A DNA stretch of 46,013 bases from Nitrosomonas sp. (lineage in GTDB: Bacteria > Pseudomonadota > Gammaproteobacteria > Burkholderiales > Nitrosomonadaceae): positions 1 to 46,013 of the forward strand of contig JADKHF010000019.1 of the NCBI GenBank assembly GCA_016721865.1. Reading direction: 5' to 3'. Positions 38,335-46,013 of the stretch are shown piece after piece. The notes under the pieces were generated by a model that did no database searches, had not been told where the DNA came from, and saw only the letters and a list, made by a program, of their open reading frames with translations. Each line of letters begins with the position of its first letter. The first letter of the stretch is position 1. The position numbers and the translations under genes were made by a program.

Positions 38335-39537
38335 ATGGCAAAAAGTAAATTTGAGCGGTCGAAGCCACACGTAAATGTAGGTACGATAGGACATGTCGAT
38401 CATGGAAAGACGACGCTGACGGCGGCGATTACGACGATATTGACGAAGAAATTTGGCGGTGAAGCGAAGAGTTACGCGCAGATTGACTCAGCGCCAGAGG
38501 AACGTGCGCGCGGAATTACAATTAATACGGCGCATGTGGAGTATGAAACAGCCAATCGTCATTATGCCCATGTAGACTGTCCTGGACATGCGGATTATGT
38601 GAAGAACATGATTACCGGCGCAGCGCAAATGGACGGAGCGATTCTGGTAGTATCAGCAGCCGATGGCCCTATGCCACAGACGCGTGAGCATATACTGTTA
38701 GCGCGCCAGGTTGGTGTCCCTTACATCATTGTCTACATGAATAAAGCTGACATGGTAGATGATGCGGAATTAATTGAGCTGGTGGAAATGGAAATACGGG
38801 AATTGTTATCGAAGTATGACTTTCCTGGGGATGACACGCCAATCATAGTTGGATCAGCGCTAAAAGCACTCGAAGGCGATCAGAGTGATATTGGAGAAGC
38901 ATCCATCCTGAAACTGGCAGATGCGTTAGACAGCTATATTCCACAACCGGAGCGTGCTGTTGATGGTGCCTTTCTTATGCCGGTTGAAGACGTTTTCTCG
39001 ATCTCAGGTCGTGGGACGGTTGTGACTGGTCGTGTGGAGAGAGGTATCGTGAAAGTGGGAGAGGAAATCGAGATAGTTGGTCTCAAACCCACACTGAAAA
39101 CAGTATGTACAGGTGTAGAAATGTTCCGTAAACTGCTGGACCAAGGTCAGGCAGGCGATAATGTTGGAATACTGTTGCGTGGTACGAAACGTGAAGAAGT
39201 GGAGCGAGGTCAAGTATTGGCAAAGCCTGGTAGTATATCGCCACATACCAAATTCACAGCAGAGATATATGTGTTGAGTAAAGAAGAAGGTGGAAGACAT
39301 ACACCGTTTTTCCCCGGATATCGCCCACAATTTTACTTCAGGACAACAGACGTTACAGGGGCAATTGAATTGCCGGCTGGAACGGAGAGATGGTTATGCC
39401 TGGGGACAATGTGTCAGTGACAGTGAATTTAATAGCACCCATAGCGATGGAAGATGGATTGCGTTTTGCGATACGCGAAGGCGGAAGAACTGTTGGTGCC
39501 GGAGTTGTTGCTAAAATTATTGAGTGATTTTTGAAGG
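38335..39537 (+). CDS. tuf: Elongation factor Tu, frameshifted near its end
   Basis: Delivers aminoacyl-tRNA to the ribosome as a GTP complex. GHVDHGKT, DCPGHADY and NKADMVDD are present, with the full domains II and III. The open frame ends at 39420, but the true end (MVMPGDNVSVTVNLIAPIAMEDGLRFAIREGGRTVGAGVV) is in another frame; dropping one AG from GAGAGA at 39385-39390 restores about 396 residues with stop at 39535-39537. The first part uses many GCG and ACG codons, unlike fusA and rpsJ on either side. Betaproteobacteria usually carry two tuf copies, so gene conversion could explain that. Confidence 0.95.
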
Positions 39538-39597
39538 TTATAAAAAAAAATTTCAATAAATAATTAATATTGAATTTATAAACTTAGGATCGAATAA

Positions 39598-39906
39598 ATG
39601 CAAAACCAGAAAATTAGAATTCGCCTTAAAGCCTTCGACTATCGGTTAATAGATAAATCAGCGCTTGAAATTGTTGAAACAGCAAAAAGAACAGGGGCTG
39701 TTGTTAAAGGTCCAGTGCCACTCCCAACTAGAATTGAACGTTTTGATGTGTTGCGATCGCCTCACGTCAATAAAACTTCACGCGATCAATTTGAAATTAG
39801 AACGCATTTGAGATTAATGGACATTATTGACCCAACGGAAAAAACAGTGGATGCACTCATGAAATTGGATTTGCCAGCAGGTGTGGATGTTGAAATAAAA
39901 TTGTAA
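39598..39906 (+). CDS. rpsJ: 30S ribosomal protein S10
   Basis: S10 belongs to the small-subunit head and also acts in transcription antitermination as NusE. 102 residues, complete: QKIRIRLKAFDYRLIDKSALEIV, GPVPLPTRIERFDVLRSPHVNK. First gene of the S10 operon, directly after tuf (61 bases). Intact. Confidence 0.97.
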   Translation: MQNQKIRIRLKAFDYRLIDKSALEIVETAKRTGAVVKGPVPLPTRIERFDVLRSPHVNKTSRDQFEIRTHLRLMDIIDPTEKTVDALMKLDLPAGVDVEIKL

Positions 39907-39997
39907 ATAATCAGCATTATCAATGGTAAAAAACCTTTTACTTTAAAAAGTAATTAGTTAGGCTGAATTAAATAAACTCCTTAAAAGAGGATAAAAA

Positions 39998-40644
39998 ATG
40001 AGTTTAGGACTAGTCGGTCGGAAGATCGGTATGACACGAATATTCACAGAAAATGGTGATAGTTTGCCAGTGACTGTCATTGATGTCTCTAATAATCGTG
40101 TAACTCAGATAAAGAAAACTGAAAAAGATGGCTATTCAGCTGTTCAGCTTTTATTTGGTACAAAAAGAGCAAGTAGAGTAAACAAGTCTAGAGCCGGACA
40201 TTTTTCTAAAGCGGGTGTTGAAGCAGGGAGCATTTTAAAAGAGTTTCGAGTAATTAAAGATGAAGATCTTAATCAACTCCAAAATGGAATGGTGATTAAA
40301 AATGATATTTTTAAAGTTGGGCAAAAAGTTGATATATCAGGAATAACTATAGGAAAAGGATATGCCGGTGTTATTAAACGGCATCACTTTTCATCCAATA
40401 GGGCGAGTCACGGCAATTCAAAAGCGCACAATAAACCTGGCTCAATTGGCATGGCGCAAGATCCTGGACGTATTTTTCCTGGCAAGCGTATGTCTGGTCA
40501 TTTGGGAAATGTTAAAAGAACCCGCAAAACCTTGAAATATTAAGAATTGACAATGAAAGAAATCTATTGTTGGTAAAAGGTGCAATTCCAGGACCAAAAA
40601 ATGGAAATGTTATTGTGCGCCCAAGTATAAAAGAAAAAAAGTAA
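39998..40644 (+). CDS. rplC: 50S ribosomal protein L3, frameshifted near its end
   Basis: L3 is an early assembly protein close to the peptidyl-transferase centre. Starts MSLGLVGRKIGMTRIF and has the GSIGMAQDPGRIFPGKRMSGHLGN loop. The frame ends at 40543 as RKTLKY; adding one C at about 40524-40526 gives RTRQNLEILRIDNERNLLLVKGAIPGPKNGNVIVRPSIK, the family C-terminus, with stop at 40642-40644. About 215 residues. Confidence 0.95.
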
Positions 40645-40683
40645 ATTAATGGCTAAAACAAACAGTAATAAGGTGAACAGGTA

Positions 40684-41304
40684 ATGGAACTAAAGCTTAT
40701 CGGTAAAAAGGATCAGAAAACAGATAGTATTATTGTTTCTGATGAGCTTTTTAATAGAGATTACAATAAAACGCTTGTTCATCAAGTCATAACATCATAT
40801 TTATCGAATGCTCGTGGTGCTACACGAGCACAAAAAGGACGATCAGATGTGGCTAAATCAACACGTAAGCCATGGAAACAAAAAGGTACAGGACGTGCGC
40901 GTGTCGGTATGGCGTCCAGTCCTATTTGGCGTGGTGGAGGCAAAATTTTCCCAAGTAGTCCTGATGAAAACTTTAGAAAAAAATTAAACAAAAAAATGTA
41001 CCGTGCTGGTGTTAGTGTGATCGTATCCCAGTTAATACGCGACAAACGGTTGTTAGTCATTGATAAATTTCATGTTGATACACACAAGACCAAAGCGCTG
41101 GCAGAAAAATTAGAAGCGCTTGGGCTAGATGAAGTGATGGTAATAACTCATGACTTAGATGAGAAATTGTATTTGTCATCACGTAATATCCCGCATGTTA
41201 CAGTTGTAGAAGTGAAAAATATTGATCCAGTCAGTCTTCTGAGATTTGAGAAAGTTCTGATTACAACTGAAGGGCTGAAGAAATTTGAGGAACTTCTTTC
41301 ATGA
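40684..41304 (+). CDS. rplD: 50S ribosomal protein L4
   Basis: L4 binds 23S rRNA and lines the exit tunnel; in many bacteria it also represses the S10 operon. 206 residues, intact, with RGATRAQKGRSDVAKSTRKPWKQKGTGRARVG and the tunnel loop SPIWRGGGKIFPS. Its end overlaps rplW by four bases (ATGA), so translation is coupled. Confidence 0.97.
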   Translation: MELKLIGKKDQKTDSIIVSDELFNRDYNKTLVHQVITSYLSNARGATRAQKGRSDVAKSTRKPWKQKGTGRARVGMASSPIWRGGGKIFPSSPDENFRKKLNKKMYRAGVSVIVSQLIRDKRLLVIDKFHVDTHKTKALAEKLEALGLDEVMVITHDLDEKLYLSSRNIPHVTVVEVKNIDPVSLLRFEKVLITTEGLKKFEELLS

Positions 41305-41637
41305 AAAATATAAATATCAGCGAAGAGCGCTTATTAAAAATACTATTAGCACCACATATTTCAGAAAAAGCCACATTTCTGGGAAAAAAAAATAATCAAA
41401 CAGTATTCCGTGTGGCAACAGATGCGACTAAAAGGGGAGATAAAAGCTGCAGTCGCATTAATGTGGAAGGAACAAAAAATAGAGGTTAGAAATGTTCGGA
41501 CTATTAATGTAAAAGGAAAACAAAAGAGATTTGGCCGCTTTATGGGAAGCAGAAGTGATTGGAAAAAAGCAGTTGTTCGTATCAAGGAAGGGCAAGAGTT
41601 AAGTTTTACTAATTTTTCAAATGCAGAGGCTAAGTAA
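41301..41637 (+). CDS. rplW: 50S ribosomal protein L23, frameshifted
   Basis: L23 sits at the tunnel exit and docks trigger factor and SRP. The first frame holds LLKILLAPHISEKAT and QTVFRVATDATK. Removing one A from AAAA at 41430-41433 joins it to GEIKAAVALMWKEQKIEVRNVRTINVKGKQKRFGRFMG and the end NAEAK. About 111 residues. Its stop overlaps the rplB start (TAATG). Confidence 0.94.
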
Positions 41638-42471
41638 TGGCACTAGTAAAATTAAAACCAACATCGCCAGGGCGAAGATCTGTAGTTAGGCTGATAAATA
41701 AGGATCTGCATAAAGGCGAGCCACATAAAAGACTGATTGAAAAACAATCGAAAACTTCGGGTCGCAATCATCATGGGCGGATTACCACAAGGCATCGCGG
41801 TGGTGGTCATAAACAGCATTATAGGTTGATAGATTTTAAGCGCGATAAAGATAACATCGTTGCATTTGTAGAACGTATTGAATACGATCCAAATCGCACA
41901 GCAAATATAGCATTAATTTGTTATGCAGATGGTGAAAGAAGATACATAATTGCACCTAAAGGTTTAGCAGTTGGTGCGCGAATTAGCAGTGGTAGTAATG
42001 CTCAGATTAAGGCTGGTGATACTTTACCATTAAGAAATATACCAATGGGAACAATAATTCACTGTGTTGAATTATTGCCAGGAAAAGGCGCTCAATATGG
42101 CACGTTCTGCAGGAACTTCCGTTCAATTGCAAGCACGTGAAGGAAATTATGCTCAAATTAAACTTCGTTCCGGCGAAATGCGCAAGGTGCATATCGATTG
42201 TCGTGCAACAATTGGTGAAGTAGGTAATGCCGAGCATAACTTGAGATCGTTAGGTAAAGCAGGTGCTGTACGTTGGCGCGGAATAAGACCGACTGTTAGA
42301 GGAGTTGCCATGAATCCAATATATCATCCGCACGGAGGCGGTGAAGGAAGAACTTCTGCTGGACGACATCCAGTAAGCCCGTGGGGAACTCCAGCGAAAG
42401 GTTACAGGACTCGAAATAATAAGAGAACAGATGTGATGATAGTACGTCATCGTTATTCAAAAAAAGGGTAA
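41637..42471 (+). CDS. rplB: 50S ribosomal protein L2, frameshifted
   Basis: L2 is needed for subunit joining and peptidyl transfer. The first frame has KTSGRNHHGRITTRHRGGGHKQHYR and ends soon after LLPGKGAQ. Removing one T at about 42096 joins it to MARSAGTSVQLQAREGNYAQIKLRSGEMRKV and the functional MNPIYHPHGGGEGRTSAGRHPVSPWG segment. About 277 residues, normal. Confidence 0.95.
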
Positions 42472-42478
42472 TAGTTAA

Positions 42479-42760
42479 ATGGCACGTTCAGTAAAAAAAG
42501 GCCCATTCGTTGATACGCATTTATTAGCAAAAATCGAAAAAGCACGTGATACAAATGATAAAAGGCCGATTAAAACATGGTCGAGAAGATCAACAATACT
42601 GCCCGATTTTATTGGATTGACCGTTGCTGTTCATAATGGAAAGGTACATATACCGATTTTTGTGACTGAAAATATGGTCGGACATAAATTTGGTGAGTTT
42701 TCACTAACACGTACTTTTAAAGGACATGCTGGTGATAAAAAAGCTGTTGCAAAGCGATAG
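42479..42760 (+). CDS. rpsS: 30S ribosomal protein S19
   Basis: Small-subunit head protein that forms a pair with S13. 93 residues, complete: MARSVKKGPFVDTHLLAKIEKA, IKTWSRRSTILPDFIG, VTENMVGHKFGEFSLTRTFKGH. Seven bases after rplB. Confidence 0.97.
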   Translation: MARSVKKGPFVDTHLLAKIEKARDTNDKRPIKTWSRRSTILPDFIGLTVAVHNGKVHIPIFVTENMVGHKFGEFSLTRTFKGHAGDKKAVAKR

Positions 42761-42769
42761 GATATAAAA

Positions 42770-43129
42770 ATGGAAACAACTGCTATATTACGTGGGGTTC
42801 GCTTGTCAGCTCAAAAGGGACGACTTGTGGCTGATCAAATTAGAGGCCTTTCTGTAGACAACGCATTGAATATATTGAATTATAGTCCAAAAAAAGGGGC
42901 AGAAATAATACGTAAGCTATTGGAGTCCGCAATAGCTAATGCAGAGCACAATGATGGAGCTGACATTGATGACCTTAAGGTCACAACAATTTTTATTGAT
43001 CGCGGTACATCAATGAAACGCACAAGTGCTCGCGCAAAAGGTCGTGGTAATAGAATAGTAAAACCAACTTGCCATATATCGCTTACACTTGGCGATAGAA
43101 ATGATCAAAAAAATAAAGGCTTTAATTGA
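42770..43129 (+). CDS. rplV: 50S ribosomal protein L22
   Basis: L22 lines the exit tunnel beside L4. 119 residues, slightly longer than the usual 110 or so, the extra part being a polar tail (GDRNDQKNKGFN). Core ILRGVRLSAQKGRLVADQIRGLSVDNAL and DRGTSMKRTSARAKGRGNRIVKPTCHISLTLG. The length difference could mark another indel just before the stop or be natural. Confidence 0.95.
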   Translation: METTAILRGVRLSAQKGRLVADQIRGLSVDNALNILNYSPKKGAEIIRKLLESAIANAEHNDGADIDDLKVTTIFIDRGTSMKRTSARAKGRGNRIVKPTCHISLTLGDRNDQKNKGFN

Positions 43130-43130
43130 T

Positions 43131-43969
43131 ATGGGTCAAAAATACATCCAACAGGATTTCGTCTATCAGTTCAAAGAAATTGGCTATCGAAATGGTATGC
43201 AAATAGTAATAATTTTGCCACTATGCTAAATGAAGACATTAAAGTGCGTGAATTTCTTCATGATAGATTAAAGAATGCTTCGGTTGGTAGAATTCTAATT
43301 GAAAGACCTTCAAAAAATGCAAGAATTACAATTTTCAGTTCCCGCCCAGGTGTAGTTATCGGAAAAAAGGGTGAAGATATTGAAGTTCTACGTACGGAGC
43401 TTCAAAAGAGAATGGGAGTTCCTGTTCATGTAAATATAGAAGAGATAAGAAAACCAGAACTTGATGCGCAGTTAATCGCAGATAATATTGCACAGCAATT
43501 GGAAAAAAGAATAATGTTTCGAAGAGCAATGAAACGTGCGATGCAAAATACCATGCGTCTCGGTGCTCAAGGGATTAAAATAATGAGTTCTGGTAGATTG
43601 AATGGAATAGAAATTGCGCGTACGGAGTGGTATCGTGAAGGAAGAGTTCCTCTTCATACGTTAAGAGCTGATCTTGATTATGCAACATCAGAAGCTAAAA
43701 CTACTTATGGAATTATAGGTATAAAGGTATGGATATTTAAAGGTGAAGTCCTAGGGAAAAGTGATCAAGCAAATCTTACCACACCAAACTATAATTTGGA
43801 TTCTGAAAAGAAAAAATCTTCGAAGAAATCTTCTGTTACATTCATAAAACAAGACACTTCTATTGGTTTGAAAGATAGTGGAACGTATTCTAAAGTAGAT
43901 GCAATGAGTGTAATATCTGAGACAGATAATTCTGCAAACACAGAAGATAAGTCTAATTCTGGAGAGAAA
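43131..43969 (+). CDS. rpsC: 30S ribosomal protein S3 with long polar tail, frameshifted at the start and lacking a stop
   Basis: S3 lies at the mRNA entry and has helicase activity. The true start is the ATG at 43131 (MGQK); one A is missing from the run at 43138-43142, after which IHPTGFRLSVQRNWLSKWYANSNNFAT continues into the long open frame from 43223. The conserved core, including the KH domain with RPGVVIGKKGEDIE, ends at WIFKGEVLG, about residue 209. About 70 more residues follow, rich in Ser, Lys, Thr and Asp (EKKKSSKKSSVTF..., ETDNSANTEDKSNSGEK). No stop precedes the L16 ATG in this frame, so the two are read as one 418-residue product unless an indel hides the stop. Confidence 0.92.
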
Positions 43970-44386
43970 ATGCTTCAGCCAGCTAGAACAAAGTATCGAA
44001 AACAACAAAAAGGTAGAAATACTGGAGTTGCAACACGTGGAGCAAAAGTAAGTTTTGGTGAATTCGGGCTTAAGGCTATTGGAAGGGGAAGATTGACAGC
44101 ACGTCAAATAGAAGCGGCTCGTCGGGCAATGACTAGGCATATCAAAAGAGGCGGACGTATTTGGATACGTATATTTCCAGACAAACCCATCTCGCATAAA
44201 CCTGCTGAGGTTAGAATGGGTAAAGGAAAAGGAAATCCTGAATATTATGTAGCTGAGATTCAGCCTGGAAAAATGCTATATGAAATGGATGGAGTCAATG
44301 AAGAAACAGCAAAAGAGGCATTCCGTCTTGCTGCAGCTAAGCTGCCAATCAGAACAATGTTTACAATAAGACAAATTGGTGGATAG
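43970..44386 (+). CDS. rplP: 50S ribosomal protein L16
   Basis: L16 helps position tRNA in the A and P sites. 138 residues from MLQPARTKYRKQQKGRNTGVATRG, through GRLTARQIEAARRAMTRHIKRGGRIWIRIFPDKP, to RTMFTIRQIGG; complete and of normal length. The ATG has its own ribosome site GGAGAG at 43961-43966, so independent initiation is expected even though the S3 frame runs into it. Confidence 0.95.
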   Translation: MLQPARTKYRKQQKGRNTGVATRGAKVSFGEFGLKAIGRGRLTARQIEAARRAMTRHIKRGGRIWIRIFPDKPISHKPAEVRMGKGKGNPEYYVAEIQPGKMLYEMDGVNEETAKEAFRLAAAKLPIRTMFTIRQIGG

Positions 44387-44388
44387 TG

Positions 44389-44585
44389 ATGAAAGCGCGG
44401 GAATTAAGAGATAAGAAGTTGCCTGAATTAAATAATGAATTAATTTCTTTGTTAAGAGCTCATTTTGGTTTGCGTATGCAATTTACACACAGCTAACTAA
44501 TACGAGACAATTGAAAATAATTAAAAGAGATATTGCAAGAGTGAAAACTGTTATAACTCAAAAACTAGCAAATCATGACAAATGA
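44389..44585 (+). CDS. rpmC: 50S ribosomal protein L29, frameshifted
   Basis: Small helical protein near the tunnel exit. Reads MKARELRDKKLPELNNELISLLRAHFGLRMQF, then stops. One base gained at about 44481-44493 continues it as QLTNTRQLKIIKRDIARVKTVITQKLANHDK with stop at 44583-44585, giving about 65 residues. It starts three bases after rplP and overlaps the rpsQ start by 11 bases. Confidence 0.88.
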
Positions 44586-44838
44586 AAAATTAAAACGTAT
44601 TTTAAGTGGAAAAGTTACCAGCAATAAAATGAATAAAACAGTAACAGTTCTTGTGGAGCGAAGGCTAAAACATCCTTTATATGGGAAATACATAACACGA
44701 TCAAGAAAATATCATGCTCATGATGATGAAAATCAATTTTCAATAGGGGATTTTGTAAAAATTATTGAGTGTAGGCCTATCTCGAAAACCAAAAGTTGGA
44801 AAGTAATTAGTTTGGCTTTAGATGAATCAGGGCATTAA
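44575..44838 (+). CDS. rpsQ: 30S ribosomal protein S17
   Basis: Primary 16S rRNA binder. 87 residues, complete: LKRILSGKVTSNKMNKTVTVLVERRLKHPLYGKYI, KIIECRPISKTKSWKVI. Last gene of the S10 operon, overlapping rpmC. Confidence 0.96.
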   Translation: MTNEKLKRILSGKVTSNKMNKTVTVLVERRLKHPLYGKYITRSRKYHAHDDENQFSIGDFVKIIECRPISKTKSWKVISLALDESGH

Positions 44839-45018
44839 TAATTATTATGTTAACTGCATATATTGTTTTCGCCAAGATGTACATTAGGTATAAATATAAA
44901 TTAAAATATGTAAATTGCTGGAAATTAAATTTTTAATCATATAAAAAAATAGCTTTCAGTAAATTCACTTTATTTTGTAAATGAAAGGTTAGTTAATTTT
45001 ATACAAAAGAGAATAACA
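44839..45018. other. Spacer between S10 and spc operons
   Basis: 180 bases, very AT-rich, with no gene. It is where an spc promoter would be expected. A TTGTAA and TATACA pair (44975 and 45000) is 19 bases apart and too near the rplN start to be convincing. No terminator hairpin seen. Confidence 0.4.
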
Positions 45019-45387
45019 ATGATTCAAATGCAATCAATATTAAAAGTGGCAGATAATACAGGTGCTCGGTCTCTTATGTGTATTAAAGTTCTTGGTGGAT
45101 CGAAAAGACAATACGCTGGAATAGGAGATGTAATCAAAGTTAGCATCAAAGATGCTGCACCAAGGGGGCGGGTAAAAAAAGGTGAAGTATATAATGCAGT
45201 TGTGGTGCGTACCGCAAAAGGTGTAAGACGTGCAGATGGATCATTATTGAAATTTGATGAAAATGCAGCAGTAATACTAAATAATAAATTAGAGCCAATC
45301 GGTACACGTATATTTGGGCCAGTAACCCGTGAATTACGAAATGCGCGTTTTATGAAAATCGTGTCACTTGCGCCAGAAGTATTATAG
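45019..45387 (+). CDS. rplN: 50S ribosomal protein L14
   Basis: Forms an intersubunit bridge with 16S rRNA. 122 residues, complete: MIQMQSILKVADNTGARSLMCIKVLGG, DAAPRGRVKKGEVYNAVVVRT, GTRIFGPVTRELRNARFMKIVSLAPEVL. First gene of spc. Confidence 0.98.
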   Translation: MIQMQSILKVADNTGARSLMCIKVLGGSKRQYAGIGDVIKVSIKDAAPRGRVKKGEVYNAVVVRTAKGVRRADGSLLKFDENAAVILNNKLEPIGTRIFGPVTRELRNARFMKIVSLAPEVL

Positions 45388-45405
45388 CAGCACATAGGAA
45401 CAGAT

Positions 45406-45723
45406 ATGCAAAAGATAAAAAAAGGCGATGATGTTATAATTATTGCAGGCAAAGATAAAGGAAAAAGAGGTGCTGTGCTTCGTACAGATGGTAATGAGCG
45501 TGTCGTGGTACAAGGTATTAATACTGTGAAGAAGCATCAAAAACCAAATCCATCAGTTGGTAACGTCGGTGGAATTATTGAGCGTGAAATGTCAATTCAT
45601 ATTTCAAATGTAGCTATCTACAATTTTATTTCAAAAAAATCGGATAGGGTAGGATATAAATATGATAACGATAATAATAAGGTACGCATATTTAAATCCA
45701 CCGGCGATTTAATTAAATCATAG
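45406..45723 (+). CDS. rplX: 50S ribosomal protein L24
   Basis: Assembly initiator protein. 105 residues with the KOW motif (KKGDDVIIIAGKDKGKRGAVLR) and EREMSIHISNVAIYN. Intact, 18 bases after rplN. Confidence 0.96.
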   Translation: MQKIKKGDDVIIIAGKDKGKRGAVLRTDGNERVVVQGINTVKKHQKPNPSVGNVGGIIEREMSIHISNVAIYNFISKKSDRVGYKYDNDNNKVRIFKSTGDLIKS

Positions 45724-45739
45724 TATAGGAAGTTAATTT

Positions 45740-46013
45740 ATGGCGCGCTTGCAAGAGTATTATCGAGATATTGTTTCTAAGCAGTTAATCGATCAATTCA
45801 GTTATGAATCTGTTATGGAGGTTCCTTGCATCAGCAAAATAACTCTTAATATCGGATTGGGTGAGGCAACAGTAGATAAAAAGATCGTTGATCATGCTAT
45901 TTCTGATCTGAATAAAATTTGTGGACAGCATCCAGTAGTTACTAAAGCGAAGAAATCAATAGCAACTTTTAAGGTAAGACAAGATTATCCTATTGGATGT
46001 ATGGTTACACTAC
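45740..46013 (+). CDS. rplE: 50S ribosomal protein L5, 3' partial
   Basis: Central protuberance protein that binds 5S rRNA. Begins MARLQEYYRDIVSKQLIDQF and reaches ITLNIGLGEATVDKKIVDHA and KKSIATFKVRQDYPIGCMVTL at the window edge, about half of the gene. No defect in the visible part. 16 bases after rplX. Confidence 0.96.
   Translation, partial: MARLQEYYRDIVSKQLIDQFSYESVMEVPCISKITLNIGLGEATVDKKIVDHAISDLNKICGQHPVVTKAKKSIATFKVRQDYPIGCMVTL

Noticed and set aside
819..44493. Programmed ribosomal frameshifting as a general explanation for the split genes
   Set aside because: The breaks go in both directions, sit at varied sites without a common slippery sequence or downstream structure, and hit genes never known to use it.
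44971..45006. Possible spc promoter TTGTAA...TATACA
   Set aside because: Spacing of 19 bases and a predicted start only a few bases before rplN make it unconvincing.
1..46013. CRISPR arrays, tRNA or rRNA genes
   Set aside because: I looked for regularly spaced repeats and tRNA-like TTCGA loops with acceptor pairing and saw none; a covariance search would be needed to be certain.

Overview
The window looks like a chromosomal piece of a betaproteobacterial ammonia oxidiser of the Nitrosomonas type. The reasons are a SmbP-like small metal-binding protein (a family first described in Nitrosomonas), a leuS-lptE-holA block, a gyrA-serC-...-pheA-hisC-...-tyrA block typical of Betaproteobacteria, a cytochrome c peroxidase, and many decayed insertion sequences. 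The genus call is inference; no 16S gene is present.

Layout. 1-9.1 kb is accessory: the end of a di-heme cytochrome c peroxidase, a glycine-zipper lipoprotein, a tiny membrane protein, an acidic orphan, a Nudix ADP-ribose pyrophosphatase, a decayed IS1595 transposase, a PAS-GGDEF-EAL c-di-GMP protein, SmbP, a PLP decarboxylase and an internally deleted IS630 transposase. Two inverted copies of one MITE-like repeat lie at 1006-1163 and 6550-6656. 9.2-13.3 kb (minus) is leuS-lptE-holA. 13.4-18.5 kb holds small housekeeping genes: DUF3622, dodecin, M48 protease, VOC protein, D,D-carboxypeptidase with a SPOR domain, and a FecR-like protein, plus a third MITE-like repeat. 19.0-28.2 kb (minus) is gyrA-serC-serA-pheA-hisC-DAHP synthase-tyrA, joining serine, phenylalanine, tyrosine and histidine synthesis. 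28.5-31.9 kb (plus) is argD-argF-argG, followed by yajQ. 32.5-34.9 kb is a nested mobile region: an intact IS4-family element flanked by the two ends of a DUF4338/ISAs1-type gene. 35.2 kb to the end is the str, S10 and start of the spc ribosomal operons (rpsL to rplE).

The dominant oddity is frameshifting. About twenty genes carry one frameshift each, most of them single-base gains or losses in short homopolymers, and many are essential (leuS, holA, fusA, tuf, rplC, rplW, rplB, rpsC, rpmC, argF, argG). In each case I could read the rest of the protein in another frame. The most economical reading is consensus indel error in a draft assembly rather than real gene death. I therefore list these as CDS with joined coordinates and give the suspected indel position. 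They are unevenly spread: the roughly 9.7 kb from tyrA to argD shows none.

I did not find a convincing undescribed defence or biosynthetic system. The items most worth a second look are the MITE families, the 38-residue membrane protein, the EF-G gene lacking its NKxD motif, the S3 tail that reads straight into L16, and the terminator-like hairpin immediately before rpsL.
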